Shown here in pieces: positions 45,629 through 56,880 of a DNA stretch of 64,000 nucleotides. The stretch covers positions 62,001 to 126,000 of the forward strand of contig JAYEVG010000035.1 of assembly GCA_036346395.1 (NCBI GenBank). Reading direction: 5' to 3'. Both the position numbers and the translations under genes were made by a program. This DNA comes from Hsuehochloa calcarea (taxonomy: Eukaryota > Streptophyta > Magnoliopsida > Poales > Poaceae). The notes beneath the pieces were generated by a model that saw only the letters and a program-made list of their open reading frames with translations, did no database searches and was not told where the DNA came from. Each line of letters starts with the position of its first letter. Position 1 is the stretch's first letter.

Positions 45629-45900
45629 TATTAGAAAAAATAGGATAAAATCTAAACACGAATTTTTACCTGAAAAAACCCTTTCGAAAAAAAAACTACA
45701 GGCACCAACCGGCGATGATCACTGTATGTGGAGTATTTACAAATCGCACAGGATTGCAATGAAACGGCTCATCTTCTCGTACGGCATACAAGAGGTATAT
45801 ACAGGGGGAGGATGTAGAGTCCAAGTAGGACACTTATCCGCTAATATAGAAACTGATTCGGACTCTTCCAAATTAGAGAATTCGGATCACAATTCCAACA
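45629..45900 (-). repeat. Copia 5' LTR
   Basis: Partner of 41126-41393; the inner terminus reads TATTAG on the plus strand where the partner has TGTTAG. Confidence 0.9.
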
Positions 45901-48854
45901 ATTGTTACCTGCACATTTTTTGTTCATATGAGGTGGTTCCTTTTTTGACAAAAAATGACCTTAGGGTGAATGCGGGCTACCTTGTATGCGTTGGGTTGAG
46001 GATGGCAGCGCTTGGCCGTGATGGTGGTCGTCGTGCTCTCCTTGTGTTTTTGTTGGTTCCCTCTGTTGCTCCTTGTGATTGTCGGTTTGGTGTGGTCCTT
46101 GGCGGTCGACGCTGGTTCTTGGTCATTGCTGCTGTCGTTCCTGCTCCCTCAGTCTTCCTCTTCTCCTTTGCGCCTCTACTCCGGTTGCTCTCTGTGGCTT
46201 GTTTTCGGCTGTGCTAGGTGGTTGTGGCAGTGGAGGTGGTGGTGCTGGCTTTGCTTGCTCTTTGTTGGGAATGGCAATAGGAGGGTTGCGGAGGTGGGGT
46301 TGGCTTGGCTTTGCTCTTTGTTATTGGCCTTTGTTTTGCTTGGTAGAGGAAGGAGGTGGTGATGCTTGGCTTTATGAGGGATGGTGTGGGTGTTCTTGGT
46401 GGTTGCTTGCTCTGCTTTGTTTTCTACTCTGCTGTGAGGGGCTTGTGATGCTTGGGTTGTGAATAAATGAATGGGTGGGTTTGTGCTTGAGCTCCTTGCT
46501 ATTGCTGTTGCCTTCGGCTGGGAATGAGCTTGGGGCTTGCTTGAGCTTTCTTGGTTTGCTTGTTTGTGTGCCCTCGGCTGTGGGTTTGTGAATGACTTTT
46601 GCTCTATGTGAAAGTGAGGCTTTGTGGATGGCTTCTGTTGGAGACGGGCTTAAAAGGGGGAGGCTCTCGGCCGTGGGGCTGGTCGTTTGCCCTTATGCAT
46701 TAAGCTCTCACGTGCTACTATTAGTCCATGGTCCAATGGTCCAAATGGTGTTTCAGTTACTGTTTTCTGGATTTTCTGTGTTAAAGATAAGTCTATACAA
46801 CGTGGGTGTTGGACACTAATAAAAGTCGAGTGATAAAACTTACGGAAGTGAATGGTGCCGATTGACGTAGGTTAACCTGGGTATCTCAATGATCAAGGTG
46901 CCGACTAACTTAGGCTAGCCCGGGTATCTTGATGATCAAGGTGCCGATTGACCTAGATTGGTCTGGGAACCGCGATGATTCTTATGGTAATCTGATGACA
47001 ACCTTCTTCTCTACTCTTAACTTTAATGGATTGGTTTTAGTCTGGTTGTTCTTTTAGTCTTTGTGGTCAATGCGTGTAGGGTTTGCGGGATGGTCGAAGA
47101 ATAGTTTCGACGGTTGGCGATAAATGGACAAGGACATGCTTCAAGACATGCAATGCAAGATTTTATTTTATTTTATTGTAATTTAATCAAAGTTATAATT
47201 TATATATTCTGGTTTGTTGTAATTAATTCTTGTAATTAAATCGAAGATTGAATTGTTGTTTTCTTTCTGCTTGCAATGAATTCTTTGTAAATAACTTCGA
47301 GATGTAATATTTTACTTTTGCTTGCAAGGAATTTCTGTAATTGACTCTGAGATTATATTGATGATTCTTTAATGCGGTAAAAAGTTACATTGTGGAGCCT
47401 GCTGATGAACTCTGGATTTATATGAAATTTGTTTAGCGATGCATTCAATATTAATTTGTGCTTATGTTTGATCTTGTTTAGAAATTTTTTAATTACGGCT
47501 AATTACCGATTAGTGTTGCTTAGCTCAAGTTAATAGCTCGGGTTCTCACACTATTGAAGAGGCACCAGAGGAGCCAAGAAAAGTAGGGTGGTGGTGAAGG
47601 ACCCCAAATAGGAAGCTAAGTACGATTGGGTCGAGCACGCGGCGGATAAGGGGAAGACTCCTGCTAGTGAAACCGGCGGTTGTCCTAGCTATCCTAACAT
47701 CATTTAATCGTCTAGCCAGTCTCGCAGAATATGGTTGATTTTGAGACTGGCCACCGCCACGGACAGTCTAGAAACAAGAGGAAGGGACCGATGGGCCATC
47801 AAGACTGATCGATTTTGTTCCAACCAACCTTTTTTCTGATTCTAAAAAGGTGCACATGTATCGTAGGTTTATTTCGGTTTGTTGATTCATGCATATTAGC
47901 GTTTCTGATGTACGTAATTAAACCTAGCCTGCCATGTAATTCAGAATTAAATTATAAAGTATTTCAAACTTTATTTTTCTTAAATATTTTGACTATTAAA
48001 TATTACGTTATCTTTTTTCGAAGGAATCGGTTATACAAACAATACAATCAGGACAACAACGCACATGGCAATCCTAAACCCAAATATATTTTTTCCATTT
48101 CGCTTTGAAGGGGTCTATTTCTATTATTGTGTCGCCGAACTCGTGTTCCAAATTGCGCCACCGATCTCGCATTGTCTACTTCACGTTTCGTTATCTTCTC
48201 CAATTTCAGATTCCGAACTACGCGGACACTTCAATGTATTACTAAAAAAGAACTTCGTGAAATACACTAAATCTTTAGTCTTAATTCTCTACACAAAAAT
48301 TAACGAAATTACAAAAATAGATTCATGTCGCCAGTTTAATTGGTGACAGGACCCTCTCAGTACCGTTCCAATTGGCGACAGTGTTCCATATCAAATGGAT
48401 ATGGCGATAGGAATCTATTTTTATATATATAAAAAGATCAACTATTTATTTTGTTTAAATTATCTTTAAAATTAATAACATTATTATTTTTTTAAAAAAA
48501 ACGGTAAACGCGTATCACCTCCGACTTGCAACTATGGCTCATGGGTGGCAACGAGCGGCTTATCATCCGAACGACCACTTGCCGTTATTTTTTCTCGCAC
48601 CAAGTTCGTCACTAAGATAAATAAGTGGATTTGCTATTTCTAAATCGTCTGAAATACAGCGAGAGTAAACACTGCATTAATGCACGCACACGTACGGTAC
48701 GTCCGCGTATTAACTTCCCTTAAGACATACTCGTACTAAGTATTTCGAGATGCTTAACACGTACGCCCTCTGACGGGATCCACATCTCGGAATTGAGCTC
48801 CTTGAATCCGCATTCATTTCCATCTCGATCGGAGCGAATTGCAATCAACGTAAC
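45901..48854. other. Intergenic DNA, no supported gene
   Basis: A T/G-rich stretch (45.9-46.8 kb) has open frames of biased composition and no family resemblance. It is followed by a 43-bp tandem repeat (46.85-46.98 kb) and AT-rich DNA with TATTTTATTTTATT runs near 47.16 kb. TGTCRCCA-type inverted repeats lie at 48.32-48.42 kb. Confidence 0.4.
46854..46982. repeat. 43-bp tandem repeat, three copies
   Basis: Units start at 46854, 46897 and 46940 with GGTGCCGA and contain GGTATCTYRATGATCAA. The period is exactly 43 bp; the third copy is the most diverged. Confidence 0.9.
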
Positions 48855-50150
48855 ATGCTCAGGGTTTGGATGAAGGCCGCCTCACCTTCTGCCCCCCGGG
48901 ATCAGGAGCTCGTCGATCTGTTTCTCCGGCCAAAGATGGCCGGCCAGCCCTTGGATGCCCGCTTCATCCACAACGCCGACCTCTACGTACTCCGCCGCCC
49001 CCGACGAGCTGTGGACAAGCGCGAGTCTGCCAGCGGCGATGGGGACAGTCGGGTGTGGTATTTCTTCACCCCCGTGCACTACTGCGCGGGCAAGAACGCC
49101 CGCGGCCTCGGCGCGGACGGCAACAAGTGGTGGCGCTCGGAGGCTGGCCAGAAGCCGGTGAAGGGAAGCGCCGTCGGCGGGTACGTACAGAAGTTCTCCT
49201 ACAAGGTGAAGACGGCGTCGGGCACCGTCAAGCCGGGATGGCTGATGGTGGAGTACGGCATCCACCAAGAACACGGAGGCAGTGACCTGGTCCTCTGCAA
49301 GGTGTACCGGTCGCCTCGCACGTCTCGCTCGGGCTCATCGCCGTCCTGCTCGTCCGGCTCCGGCTGCAAGAGGAAGGCAGCCGACGACCACCCCGAGGCT
49401 CCACCCTGCAGCGTGCGGCGGCAAACGGACGAGGAAGACGACCTAATGATTGCTAACGACATCGAGCACGCCCTGATCGCTTCGTCCGGCGAAATCGACG
49501 ACAGCGCGGCGTCGGAGTATTACCGCGGGACGACACGCATGCCGGGAGGCGAGCGCTCCGAGTCCGGGGTGACTTCCTTCTTGCCTGCCGGAGGCGAGTT
49601 GCTAGCCGAGGCGTGCGACGAGTGCAGCAGCGGCATGCCAACGTCTGCGCCGTGGTGCAGCGACGTCGAGCTCTGCTTCTTGGAGTCCAGCTGCATGCCA
49701 GAGCCTACAGCTGCCGCGATCGAGCCGGAACAGCAGGCGGACGGCGGGCAGATCGAGCTCTTTGATGCCGGAGTTACTGTTGGCGACTTGTTAGACCCGG
49801 CGCTTGGCGAGTGCAACGGCGACGGCTTGCCATGTCCAGCATCTGCGCCGCCGCGTGGGGACGAGCTCTTGTCGGCGTCCGGCGACATGACACAGCAGAC
49901 TACACAAGCGTCATCCGGCGGAGGCGTCGAGCTCTGTTCTGTAGCCGGCGGCATGTCATTGTCTGAATACGACGCATTATATGGGATTGCTGGATACCAG
50001 CTGTTGTCTACGTATTTGCCTCCGTGCTGCAGCGACGAGGATGACGACGCCACGTTGTGGTCAGCAGCGGCGGATCTAGAAGAAAAACAACCGGGTGTGT
50101 GTACAGAAACACTAAACTTATGTTACGGAGGTGTACAACTATATATATAG
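48855..50150 (+). CDS. NAC-domain transcription factor, diverged
   Basis: Nuclear DNA-binding protein of 431 residues; an alternative start at 48870 (MKAASPSAPRDQEL) aligns better with other NAC starts. The NAC domain covers about residues 10-160: DQELVDLFLRPKMAG (A), FIHNADLYV (B), RVWYFFTPVHY (C), KWWRSEAGQKPV (D), WLMVEYGIHQE and DLVLCKVYRSPR (E). The usual GFRFxP opening of subdomain A is missing. The C-terminal region is acidic, rich in Ser/Cys, with repeated GGELL/DELLSASGD-like patches; a sequence KRKAADDHPEAPP (about 49368-49406) matches the start of the repeat unit in the NAC gene at 29008. No intron is seen. Position, strand and shared linker make it a diverged paralogue. Confidence 0.85.
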   Translation: MLRVWMKAASPSAPRDQELVDLFLRPKMAGQPLDARFIHNADLYVLRRPRRAVDKRESASGDGDSRVWYFFTPVHYCAGKNARGLGADGNKWWRSEAGQKPVKGSAVGGYVQKFSYKVKTASGTVKPGWLMVEYGIHQEHGGSDLVLCKVYRSPRTSRSGSSPSCSSGSGCKRKAADDHPEAPPCSVRRQTDEEDDLMIANDIEHALIASSGEIDDSAASEYYRGTTRMPGGERSESGVTSFLPAGGELLAEACDECSSGMPTSAPWCSDVELCFLESSCMPEPTAAAIEPEQQADGGQIELFDAGVTVGDLLDPALGECNGDGLPCPASAPPRGDELLSASGDMTQQTTQASSGGGVELCSVAGGMSLSEYDALYGIAGYQLLSTYLPPCCSDEDDDATLWSAAADLEEKQPGVCTETLNLCYGGVQLYI

Positions 50151-50429
50151 ATGCTTTGATAATGTAAAATAAAATTGAACTTGGTATCCTGTGCACCCTT
50201 AAGTTCCACTTGGATCCGCCCACGGTGGTCAGAGAATGTCACCACGTCGCCTCTTTTAGCCTCATCAATTGATGCTTTCTGGTGTACCCAAACTGGTTGC
50301 TGGATGTACTGAGATAGGGAACGTTGTATTATGCCAAAAAAACATTAATGAAATATCATTGTGCCCCTTTTTGTTGGGGAAAATTACCATGCTTTGGGTC
50401 TGAACTCAAAATGATTTATGAGATTGAAT

Positions 50430-50676
50430 GACTGAATTGCTGATTCATGAGTCCTGTGAAAAATAGGAGATCGGTAGATTGGTTTGGGTTTTTCACCTCA
50501 CGTTCAATCGTGGGGCTCTGCTATTTATAATCATCAAGTTATAGATACAAAACGGTTACAACAAGAACCGGATACAATCACAACTGAATTTGGTTAAAAC
50601 CTGAACCAAACTCTATCTATAGTTTAAAGCACGGTTTATCTCTAACCGCATGCACACGTGATCGATCATCTTAACA
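50430..50676 (-). repeat. Copia 3' LTR remnant
   Basis: On the minus strand it begins TGTTAAGATGATCGATC at 50676. It is preceded by a purine tract (GAGATCGAGGGGGCG) next to the RNase H gene of the same element. The left border is approximate. Confidence 0.55.
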
Positions 50677-50789
50677 CGCCCCCTCGATCTCAATTGGTCT
50701 CTATCAGATTGAGATCATTGTGGAATCTTCGAAACAAATGTCGAGGAAGCGGCTTCGTAAAAATATCAGCAACTTGATTTACTGAAGAA

Positions 50790-51433
50790 ATGAACTGAAC
50801 CTCGAGCTACCGTTGTGCAACCCGTTCTCGCACAAAGTGAAAATCTATTTCAACGTGTTTAGTGTGAGCATGAAATACCGGGTTCGTTGTGAGGTACGTT
50901 GCGCCTATATTGTCACACCAAAGCTTCGGTGGCCGTTGTAATGGAACATTCGGTTCACGCAGCAGTGATTCCAGCCACACAAGCTCTGTCGTAGCATTTG
51001 CTACAGCTTTGTATTCTGCCTCCGTGCTCGATCGTGAGATGGTTGGTTGCTTCCAAGAGCTCCATGACACCAAATTCAGTCCATAGAATACTGTGAAGCC
51101 TCCCGTTGAACGCCGATCATCAGGACACCCCGCCAAATCGACATCAGAAAAGGCGCTAAGATCTTGGGAGAAAGAACGCCATATTTTTAGTCCAACATAA
51201 CACATACCTTTCAAATAACGAAGTATACGTTTGACTGCCGCCCAATGCACATCAGTTGGACAGTGTAAAAATTGGCACACCTTATTTACTGAGAAAGAAA
51301 TATATGGGCGAGTGAGAGTTAAATACTGGAGTACCCCCACTGTACTTCTGTACAAGAATGCATCACGATCACATAGAGCCTTGCCGTCCTCCTTTGTCAA
51401 ATACAGAGCTTGATTGATGAATAGCTCGCACAC
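50790..51433 (-). pseudogene. Copia RNase H fragment 1
   Basis: A continuous frame with YRSTVGVLQYLTLTRPYISF, LRYLKGMCYVGL, DVDLAGCPDDRRSTGGF, STEAEYKAVANAT and the tail HAHTKHVEIDFHFVRERV. These are Copia RNase H motifs in normal order. Upstream reverse transcriptase is missing, so this is a 3'-end fragment of a second Copia element. Confidence 0.9.
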
Positions 51434-51602
51434 ACAAACATAAGCACGACATCGCTTTATATATAGACAAACAGACTTGCGGGATGAGCTACAGGATTTA
51501 CAGAGTTAGACTCGGTTTGATAGCCGTGCTGTGCAAGCCTACAAGGAGATTAGAGAGAGAATCGTATACAAATATGATATACAGACGAATTCATATCTGT
51601 TA
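51434..51602 (-). repeat. LTR remnant of another Copia fragment
   Basis: The segment ends GACGAATTCATATCTGTTAA, followed by a purine tract on the minus strand (GATTGAGGGGGAGGG). A similar GAATTCATATCTGTTA sequence recurs at 52080-52096. Confidence 0.45.
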
Positions 51603-51679
51603 ACCCTCCCCCTCAATCAAAACCTTCTACAAGGTTGAGATTGTGTCTGAAACTTTCTAGCAGGCTAACACCAAACGGT

Positions 51680-52050
51680 ATGGTGAAACCATCCGCGACT
51701 TGATCTTGAGATGTAATGAATCGTATATCAAGTATCTAGCATGCAACGCGTTCTCTAACAAAAAAAAAATCAACTTCAATATGTTTTGTTCAGGCATGCA
51801 AGACTGGATTTGCTGACAAGTATGTAGCACCTAACTTGTCACACCAAAGGCATGTCACCCATATTTGATACATGTCGAGCTCACCAAGGACTGTACCCAA
51901 ATAGTCTCTGTCGTAGTATTAGCAAGTGCTTTATACTCAGCTTCTGCACTAGATGTTGAGGTTGTAGGTTACTTTCTTGCATTCCATGGTACGAGATTTG
52001 AACCAAAGAATACCGCAAAGCCTCCCATAGATCGTCGATTATCAGAGAGA
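51680..52050 (-). pseudogene. Copia RNase H fragment 2, heavily decayed
   Basis: The minus strand reads RRSMGGFAVFFGSNLV, SAEAEYKALANTTTE and related blocks, the same region as fragment 1, with at least three stops. It belongs to a different Copia copy whose 3' end abuts fragment 1. Confidence 0.75.
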
Positions 52051-52189
52051 GAATCATATACTAATACGACATACGGACGAATTCATATCTGTTAGCAGTA
52101 TCTCCTTCCAGTTGATTAGTGTTTCCTCTTTCAATTGCATGTGTCGTTCCGCATCGCGTGAGTGAGTTTGTGTGTTTACTGATCCAAAT

Positions 52190-52846
52190 AGCCAACAGCC
52201 GTCTGGTTCCAGAACCGAACCGCCGAGCGCGCTGAAAGACCAAGCAGCTCGAGCGCAACTGCGCCGCGCTCCCCCGCGACAAGGACGTACGCCCTCCTCG
52301 CCAAGGTCCATGCCGCGGCGCCAATCAAGTTGCTCATGCCGCGGCTCAGTTTGTGAGGATTTGTAAGAGCGCTCATACTAGTCTGTGTGGGTGGCGTTGA
52401 CAGCTTTTCTGTCGACTTTATTGTACTCTTCTTGGTTCTTTGCCTTCGAAAAAAATTCGGCTAAAATTTTGCTCATGCTACTTAATTATGCCGTTAAGGT
52501 GCACCAAGGTGATGTTTTCTGACGTGCGTGATGGCTGATGCTTTGTTGGTTGCGTGATAGATAAAGGAGCCGAAGGAGAAGCTAGGGGACAAGGAGGCGG
52601 CGGCGAGCTTCACGTCGTTGAAGGAGGAGCCGGTGGCCTCTGACGGGCCGCGCGGCGGCGGGTGTGGGGCCGTCTGAGAGCGATTCCAGCGCGGTGCTGA
52701 GCGAGCTCCACTGGAATGGGAAATGGGAGCGGAAGGAAGATGACGACGGCTTCGGGTGGTTTGGGTCAGGCTCGACTAAGCCAGCCAGTTTAAGTCAGGT
52801 GAGGGTAGAGGTAATTCGGACATTTCACATCGGGGTTTTCGGTTAA
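52190..52846 (+). pseudogene. HD-Zip class I homeobox gene fragment, decayed
   Basis: HD-Zip proteins bind DNA through a homeodomain joined to a leucine zipper. Here the end of homeodomain helix 3 remains as VWFQN (52201-52215), then, in another frame, KTKQLERN (52236-52259) and AALPRDKDV, the start of the zipper. After an intron-like stretch ending TTGCGTGATAG near 52560, the C-terminal exon reads KEPKEKLGDKEAAASFTSLK and EEPVASDGP. After a further frame change it reads SESDSSAVLSELHWNGKW and FGWFGSG. The first two thirds of the gene, including most of the homeodomain, are missing. At least three frame changes or stops are present. It was copied at DNA level, because intron sequence remains. 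Confidence 0.75.
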
Positions 52847-52847
52847 A

Positions 52848-52880
52848 AAAGAAGAAGAAGAAGAAGAAGAAGAAGAAAAA
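52848..52880. repeat. (GAA)n microsatellite
   Basis: About ten AAG/GAA triplets directly after the HD-Zip fragment. Confidence 0.9.
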
Positions 52881-53289
52881 GCTCTGAATATTGATTCGGT
52901 GACATAGGTTGGTTATTTCTGCAAATAGTGTGGAAAATTATAATGGGCAATTTTTGTGGTGACAAATAATCGATTTCCTTGATTTTGGTATGACCAGTTT
53001 TTGGTTTCGTTGGTTTGGGTATAAAACAAAATAGGCCAAAAGTCCACCCTCCCGATGCACGAGTTCAGCCCAAATACGTCGAGGAGGGCCACTTAAAAGC
53101 GTTTGTATCATCGAGTCTGTTCAAAATTATTCTAATTATACTAATTAATTGATTAAATATATAAATAAACTAATTTCTAATTAAATTAAATTTCGGTCTA
53201 TCTCCACTCATTAATTCGATTCTAAAAATACTATAATTAAAATGATATGTAAATTTTGGAAGAAAAAACTTGATAAGAGGACTTTCTCG

Positions 53290-53585
53290 GTATCCAGCCC
53301 TAGTCGGCTGCCCCGACCTGAACCCTTCTGTAAGAAAACCCAAACATCCATCCGATAGCAAGCAAACATTAAACATTAAATAATTGGTCAACATTCCTAG
53401 GAATTGAGTAGTGAAAATCAAAAGCTCAAGCTGTCCCGGACCAAACAAACCTTGCCAGAGGGCATAGAAAAAAAAAGAGATGATTAATCGATTCTTCCAT
53501 ACCACAAAACCAACAGGATTTAGAGCCATGCCAACCTCTTCTCAACAAATTATCTTGTCTGTGATCAAATGGTACTGTTAGGCCA
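53290..53585 (-). pseudogene. LINE reverse-transcriptase C-terminal (zf-RVT) remnant
   Basis: The minus strand reads VPFDHRQDNLLRRGWHGSK, CWFCGMEESINHLFF and CPLARFVWS, matching the Cys/His zinc region that follows reverse transcriptase in plant LINE-type proteins. Stops interrupt it after about 70 codons. No reverse transcriptase proper is nearby. Confidence 0.65.
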
Positions 53586-53589
53586 TAGC

Positions 53590-55417
53590 GAAATAACCGC
53601 AGCAATTGCGGTAATTATAATGATTTGTTTTAGCGGTTAACCTACACCATAGGTTTTGCAGTCGAAGGAGATACACCTCCAATTGTAGTATTTTTACAAT
53701 CGAGGGAACTTCCATCAAAATTTATCGTCCAGAAAGCAGAAGAACATCTTGCTCTCTCACTCTTTTGGACTCACAAGAAGAGCTAGCTCTGTGAAGTCTA
53801 TCTGAATCCTTGAAATGTTGTAAGCATACAACGATTCCATTCACAGTATATGCAGCTCCTCTGCATTGAGTCATCGGCAAAATTAAGCATGATTCTAGCC
53901 CAAAAAGGGACAGCCATCAACAAACTTACTGGGGTGCTTTATGGTCACTACTGCATACTTCCAGATATATGTAGGAGATGGTGTTAAATAATGCATGCAT
54001 GCTAGCTCCATGAAAAGCGTACCAATAAATACTGCTAGCACTATTAGGGCTCTAGATCGAGATTTTATTCTTCAAAATAAACCATTTATTAAAAAAAATC
54101 ATGTTTTAATATTTTTTACAAAAATAACCCACAATCGTTGGGCCGTCATGCGACTACGCCCAATCGCTCTGTGGCCCAGCGATTAGCTAACGTGGGAGGT
54201 CCAATCGCACGACGAAAACACAACTAAGGCCTTGGTTTGTCACATGTCTGAGTCGCGTGCTGGTGGCGTAACCGAGGCCTGTGCCAGGCACAGTTTTTTG
54301 GGCCAGAACGTGACTGAGGCCAGTTGCATATTAGGCCGACAACTAAAGCCCAGTCGCGTTTTGGCCCAACGACGGTAAGCTAATTTTTTTAAGAAATAAT
54401 TTAAATAAACTTAGCTTTAATTTTACAAAATTAAATAGTTGGAAGAGTTGTTTGTGAAGACTGCAATTAGTTTGTAAATAAATCATGCATTAATTGTTTT
54501 ATGTGGATATTCACCCTTTTAAGTTTTTGCACAAATAAGACAAAATTTGGCCCAAAAAAATTTAAGCTTCAATTTGAGTGAGATGAGAATGGAGCAACAA
54601 ATATGAGATTGCAAACCTAACATAACACTTGACCATGAAGGTGTGAATTACATGGGACATAGGGTCTAGATAGGTGCATATGTTTGCATAGCTATTCCTA
54701 TGATACAAATGGCTACATGCATGAACTTTCGACCCGAACTACAACTACGATACAATCATGACTTTTGGAAAGAAAAATATTTGACGGATGAAAATCAAGT
54801 CAAGCTTACGAGCAAACGTCCTACTCCCTCTTGCGGACACAAGTCATGACTCTTCACGTGGGCCTTGCAGTACTCGACCACAAGGTCGTTTTCGGGCATC
54901 TACTCGTCCAGAATAATATTCAGTGTAACAAGAGCATCAAGGACAATCAGTGTCTTTTTCTTATCTTTCCCGCTCCCGGTTGAGTAAATTTTCCAACAGG
55001 TAAAGACCTCGAGTGTAACTGTATAACTCAGCATGTATTACTGCTAAATGAATTCAATCTCATAGCTGAGAAAGTGCATGCATCACTCTTCTGTTATAAT
55101 GCAATCTACCCTGGAAATTATAGACTATAAAGCATGTCTCTTTATTCGTACTTCGGTCCAAATTCCGCACATATAGAATGGTTACACGAAAATACAAATA
55201 CATATCTGCACAATTCCTGCAGATGTTTGTTCTACACTAACTTCCTTTGTCACTGGTCGATCTGATACAATTTTGTAATAGTGGAACTGTACTTAATAGT
55301 TTCTTTGCCTACTAGGATGCATCTTCTCTTTATACTCCTGCATGTATCCACTCTTTAATATACTCTAACCAAATACATTCTTGTTTCCCATAATAACATG
55401 CCAGGACAGATTGCACA
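53590..55417. other. Intergenic, no supported gene
   Basis: AT-rich with a GC-richer patch (54.12-54.37 kb) in which GGCCCAACGA/GCCCAGCGATT blocks recur. No coding exon or complete element is recognised. Confidence 0.45.
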
Positions 55418-56880
55418 TCAAGCGACAACCGGTGTTTCGACAGCCATGGAAGCAAGAACAACATCGGATTCAAACCAATCCTGACCGTCCCATATCTCGG
55501 GCAACGCTTCCTTGATGTTGTGGATGCTCTCCAGCGCATGATCAGCCCCTGGAACGACTGTTGGCCTGCCAACCTGCAAAAAAAAATCATAAAGTTGCAT
55601 ATAAAATATTTTCTTTGAACATGAATACGTGAATGGTATTTAGTTTGGAATTTTAGATCAGGCTTACAATCACGGTGTGGAAGCCTGCGGCTTTTCCTGA
55701 AGCTATGTTTCGGGTGCTGTCGTCAAAAAAGATCTGAAAATACACGTCGAAACTATCAGATTGTCGTCACATGCTAGGAAGGATTCTAGGTCATGTATTC
55801 TAGAGGGAGGGATTGTTCTTACTGTCTCCTTGGGATCAACATTTGCAATCCGAATCGCGGCTTCCATGGCTTCAATAGAGGGTTTGCAGAGGATGGGTGA
55901 TTTAGGTCTGAACCCATCACAGATGGAATTATGGGACTTGCATAGATCATTGCACGGCAGAGCCGGTGGATTCAGTGTCTCAAAGCATATTATACCCTCG
56001 AAGCAGTCCTGTAAACCAAGCTTACGCACAACCTCCTCCGCATGAGCTCTATTAGAGTTTGTGAATATCTGCAGCAAGCAAATTTAGGATGATAATAAGC
56101 ATGTCTGCATGTGGTTTTCAAAGCATGTTCTTCTAGGATAAAATACTGATACACAACCGTATGTATACATTAAGAAAAGGGGGGAAACTATGGTGAATTA
56201 TTATACTATTTTTCTCTGTGGAATGGAGAGTAGAAGGGTCCTCAAAATAGGGTCAGGCCTCAGATTGTCATATGGCAATCTACCGTGAACAATTGCATGA
56301 AACTCATCATTGTCAAATTCGTAACCTAGTGCCTGCAGAGAAGTAACAGTCCCATGATTAGAAAAGGAGGAAAGAGCATATAAGTTTGTTGAGAAGACTC
56401 AAGTATTTTGCTTTTTTATATGAAATACAGAGGTTCAACACTGATGAAATACAAGTTGTACCTTAAGACCAGCCATCGTGGTGCCATATTCCTTGTACAG
56501 TTCGAGGCACATTTCTGCAATTTGGCTTTCTTCAATTTGCAGGTGGTGACGCATGTAATCTGGTAGCCAAAATTTAAAAATTTCAGTCTCTCCCAGCACT
56601 TGTGAAAACATAAATGCTTCATAATCATATAGCATGAAGATATGGAGATAATTAGTATCATTACTCACCTTGAATATTTTTGCGACAAGCTAGATTGATG
56701 CCAGCACTGAAGGGATACAAAGTATCATCCATATCTGAAGATGCAATAGCAAACAGCTTTATTGGATTGGGCAAAAAAGAAGAAGAACTAAATTCAACAA
56801 ACAATTCCTCTGGTTTTCAAGGCATGGAACGTACCAAACAGCAAGCAATCATACTTAGCTCCTTCAACAATAGACTCCAT
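55418..56880 (-). CDS. HAD-family pyrimidine 5'-nucleotidase-like phosphatase, seven exons
   Basis: Predicted cytosolic hydrolase related to yeast SDT1/PHM8, which dephosphorylate pyrimidine nucleotides or related small phosphates. Exons: 56880-56835, 56734-56669, 56559-56462, 56332-56207, 56068-55823, 55733-55668 and 55573-55418. All introns are GT-AG and all phases agree, giving 267 residues. HAD motif I is FDMDDTLYP, split across exons 1 and 2. The cap region includes DYMRHHLQIEESQIAEM. Motif II is IIFTNSNRAHAEEV, motif III is the Lys in CKPSIEAMEAAI, and motif IV is IFFDDSTRNIASGK. All catalytic residues are present, so the gene looks intact. The first exon starts MESIVEGAKYDCLLF. It lies downstream of a FEN1-type gene copy on the same strand. 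Confidence 0.92.

Larger units (their letters stand above)
41126..45900 (-). mobile_element. Copia LTR retrotransposon, 4.8 kb, defective
   Basis: LTRs at 41126-41393 (268 bp) and 45629-45900 (272 bp) begin TGTTGGAATTGTGATCCG on the minus strand. The primer site TGGTATCAAAGCGC lies just inside the right LTR. Internal order on the minus strand is gag remnant, zinc knuckle, GAG-pre-integrase, integrase, reverse transcriptase, RNase H: Copia order. The inner end of one LTR has TG changed to TA. A clean target duplication was not found. Several frame changes interrupt pol. Confidence 0.92.

Noticed and set aside
41114..45905. ATTGT as target duplication of the Copia element
   Set aside because: ATTGT follows the right LTR, but the left copy lies seven bases outside the left LTR, so it may be chance.
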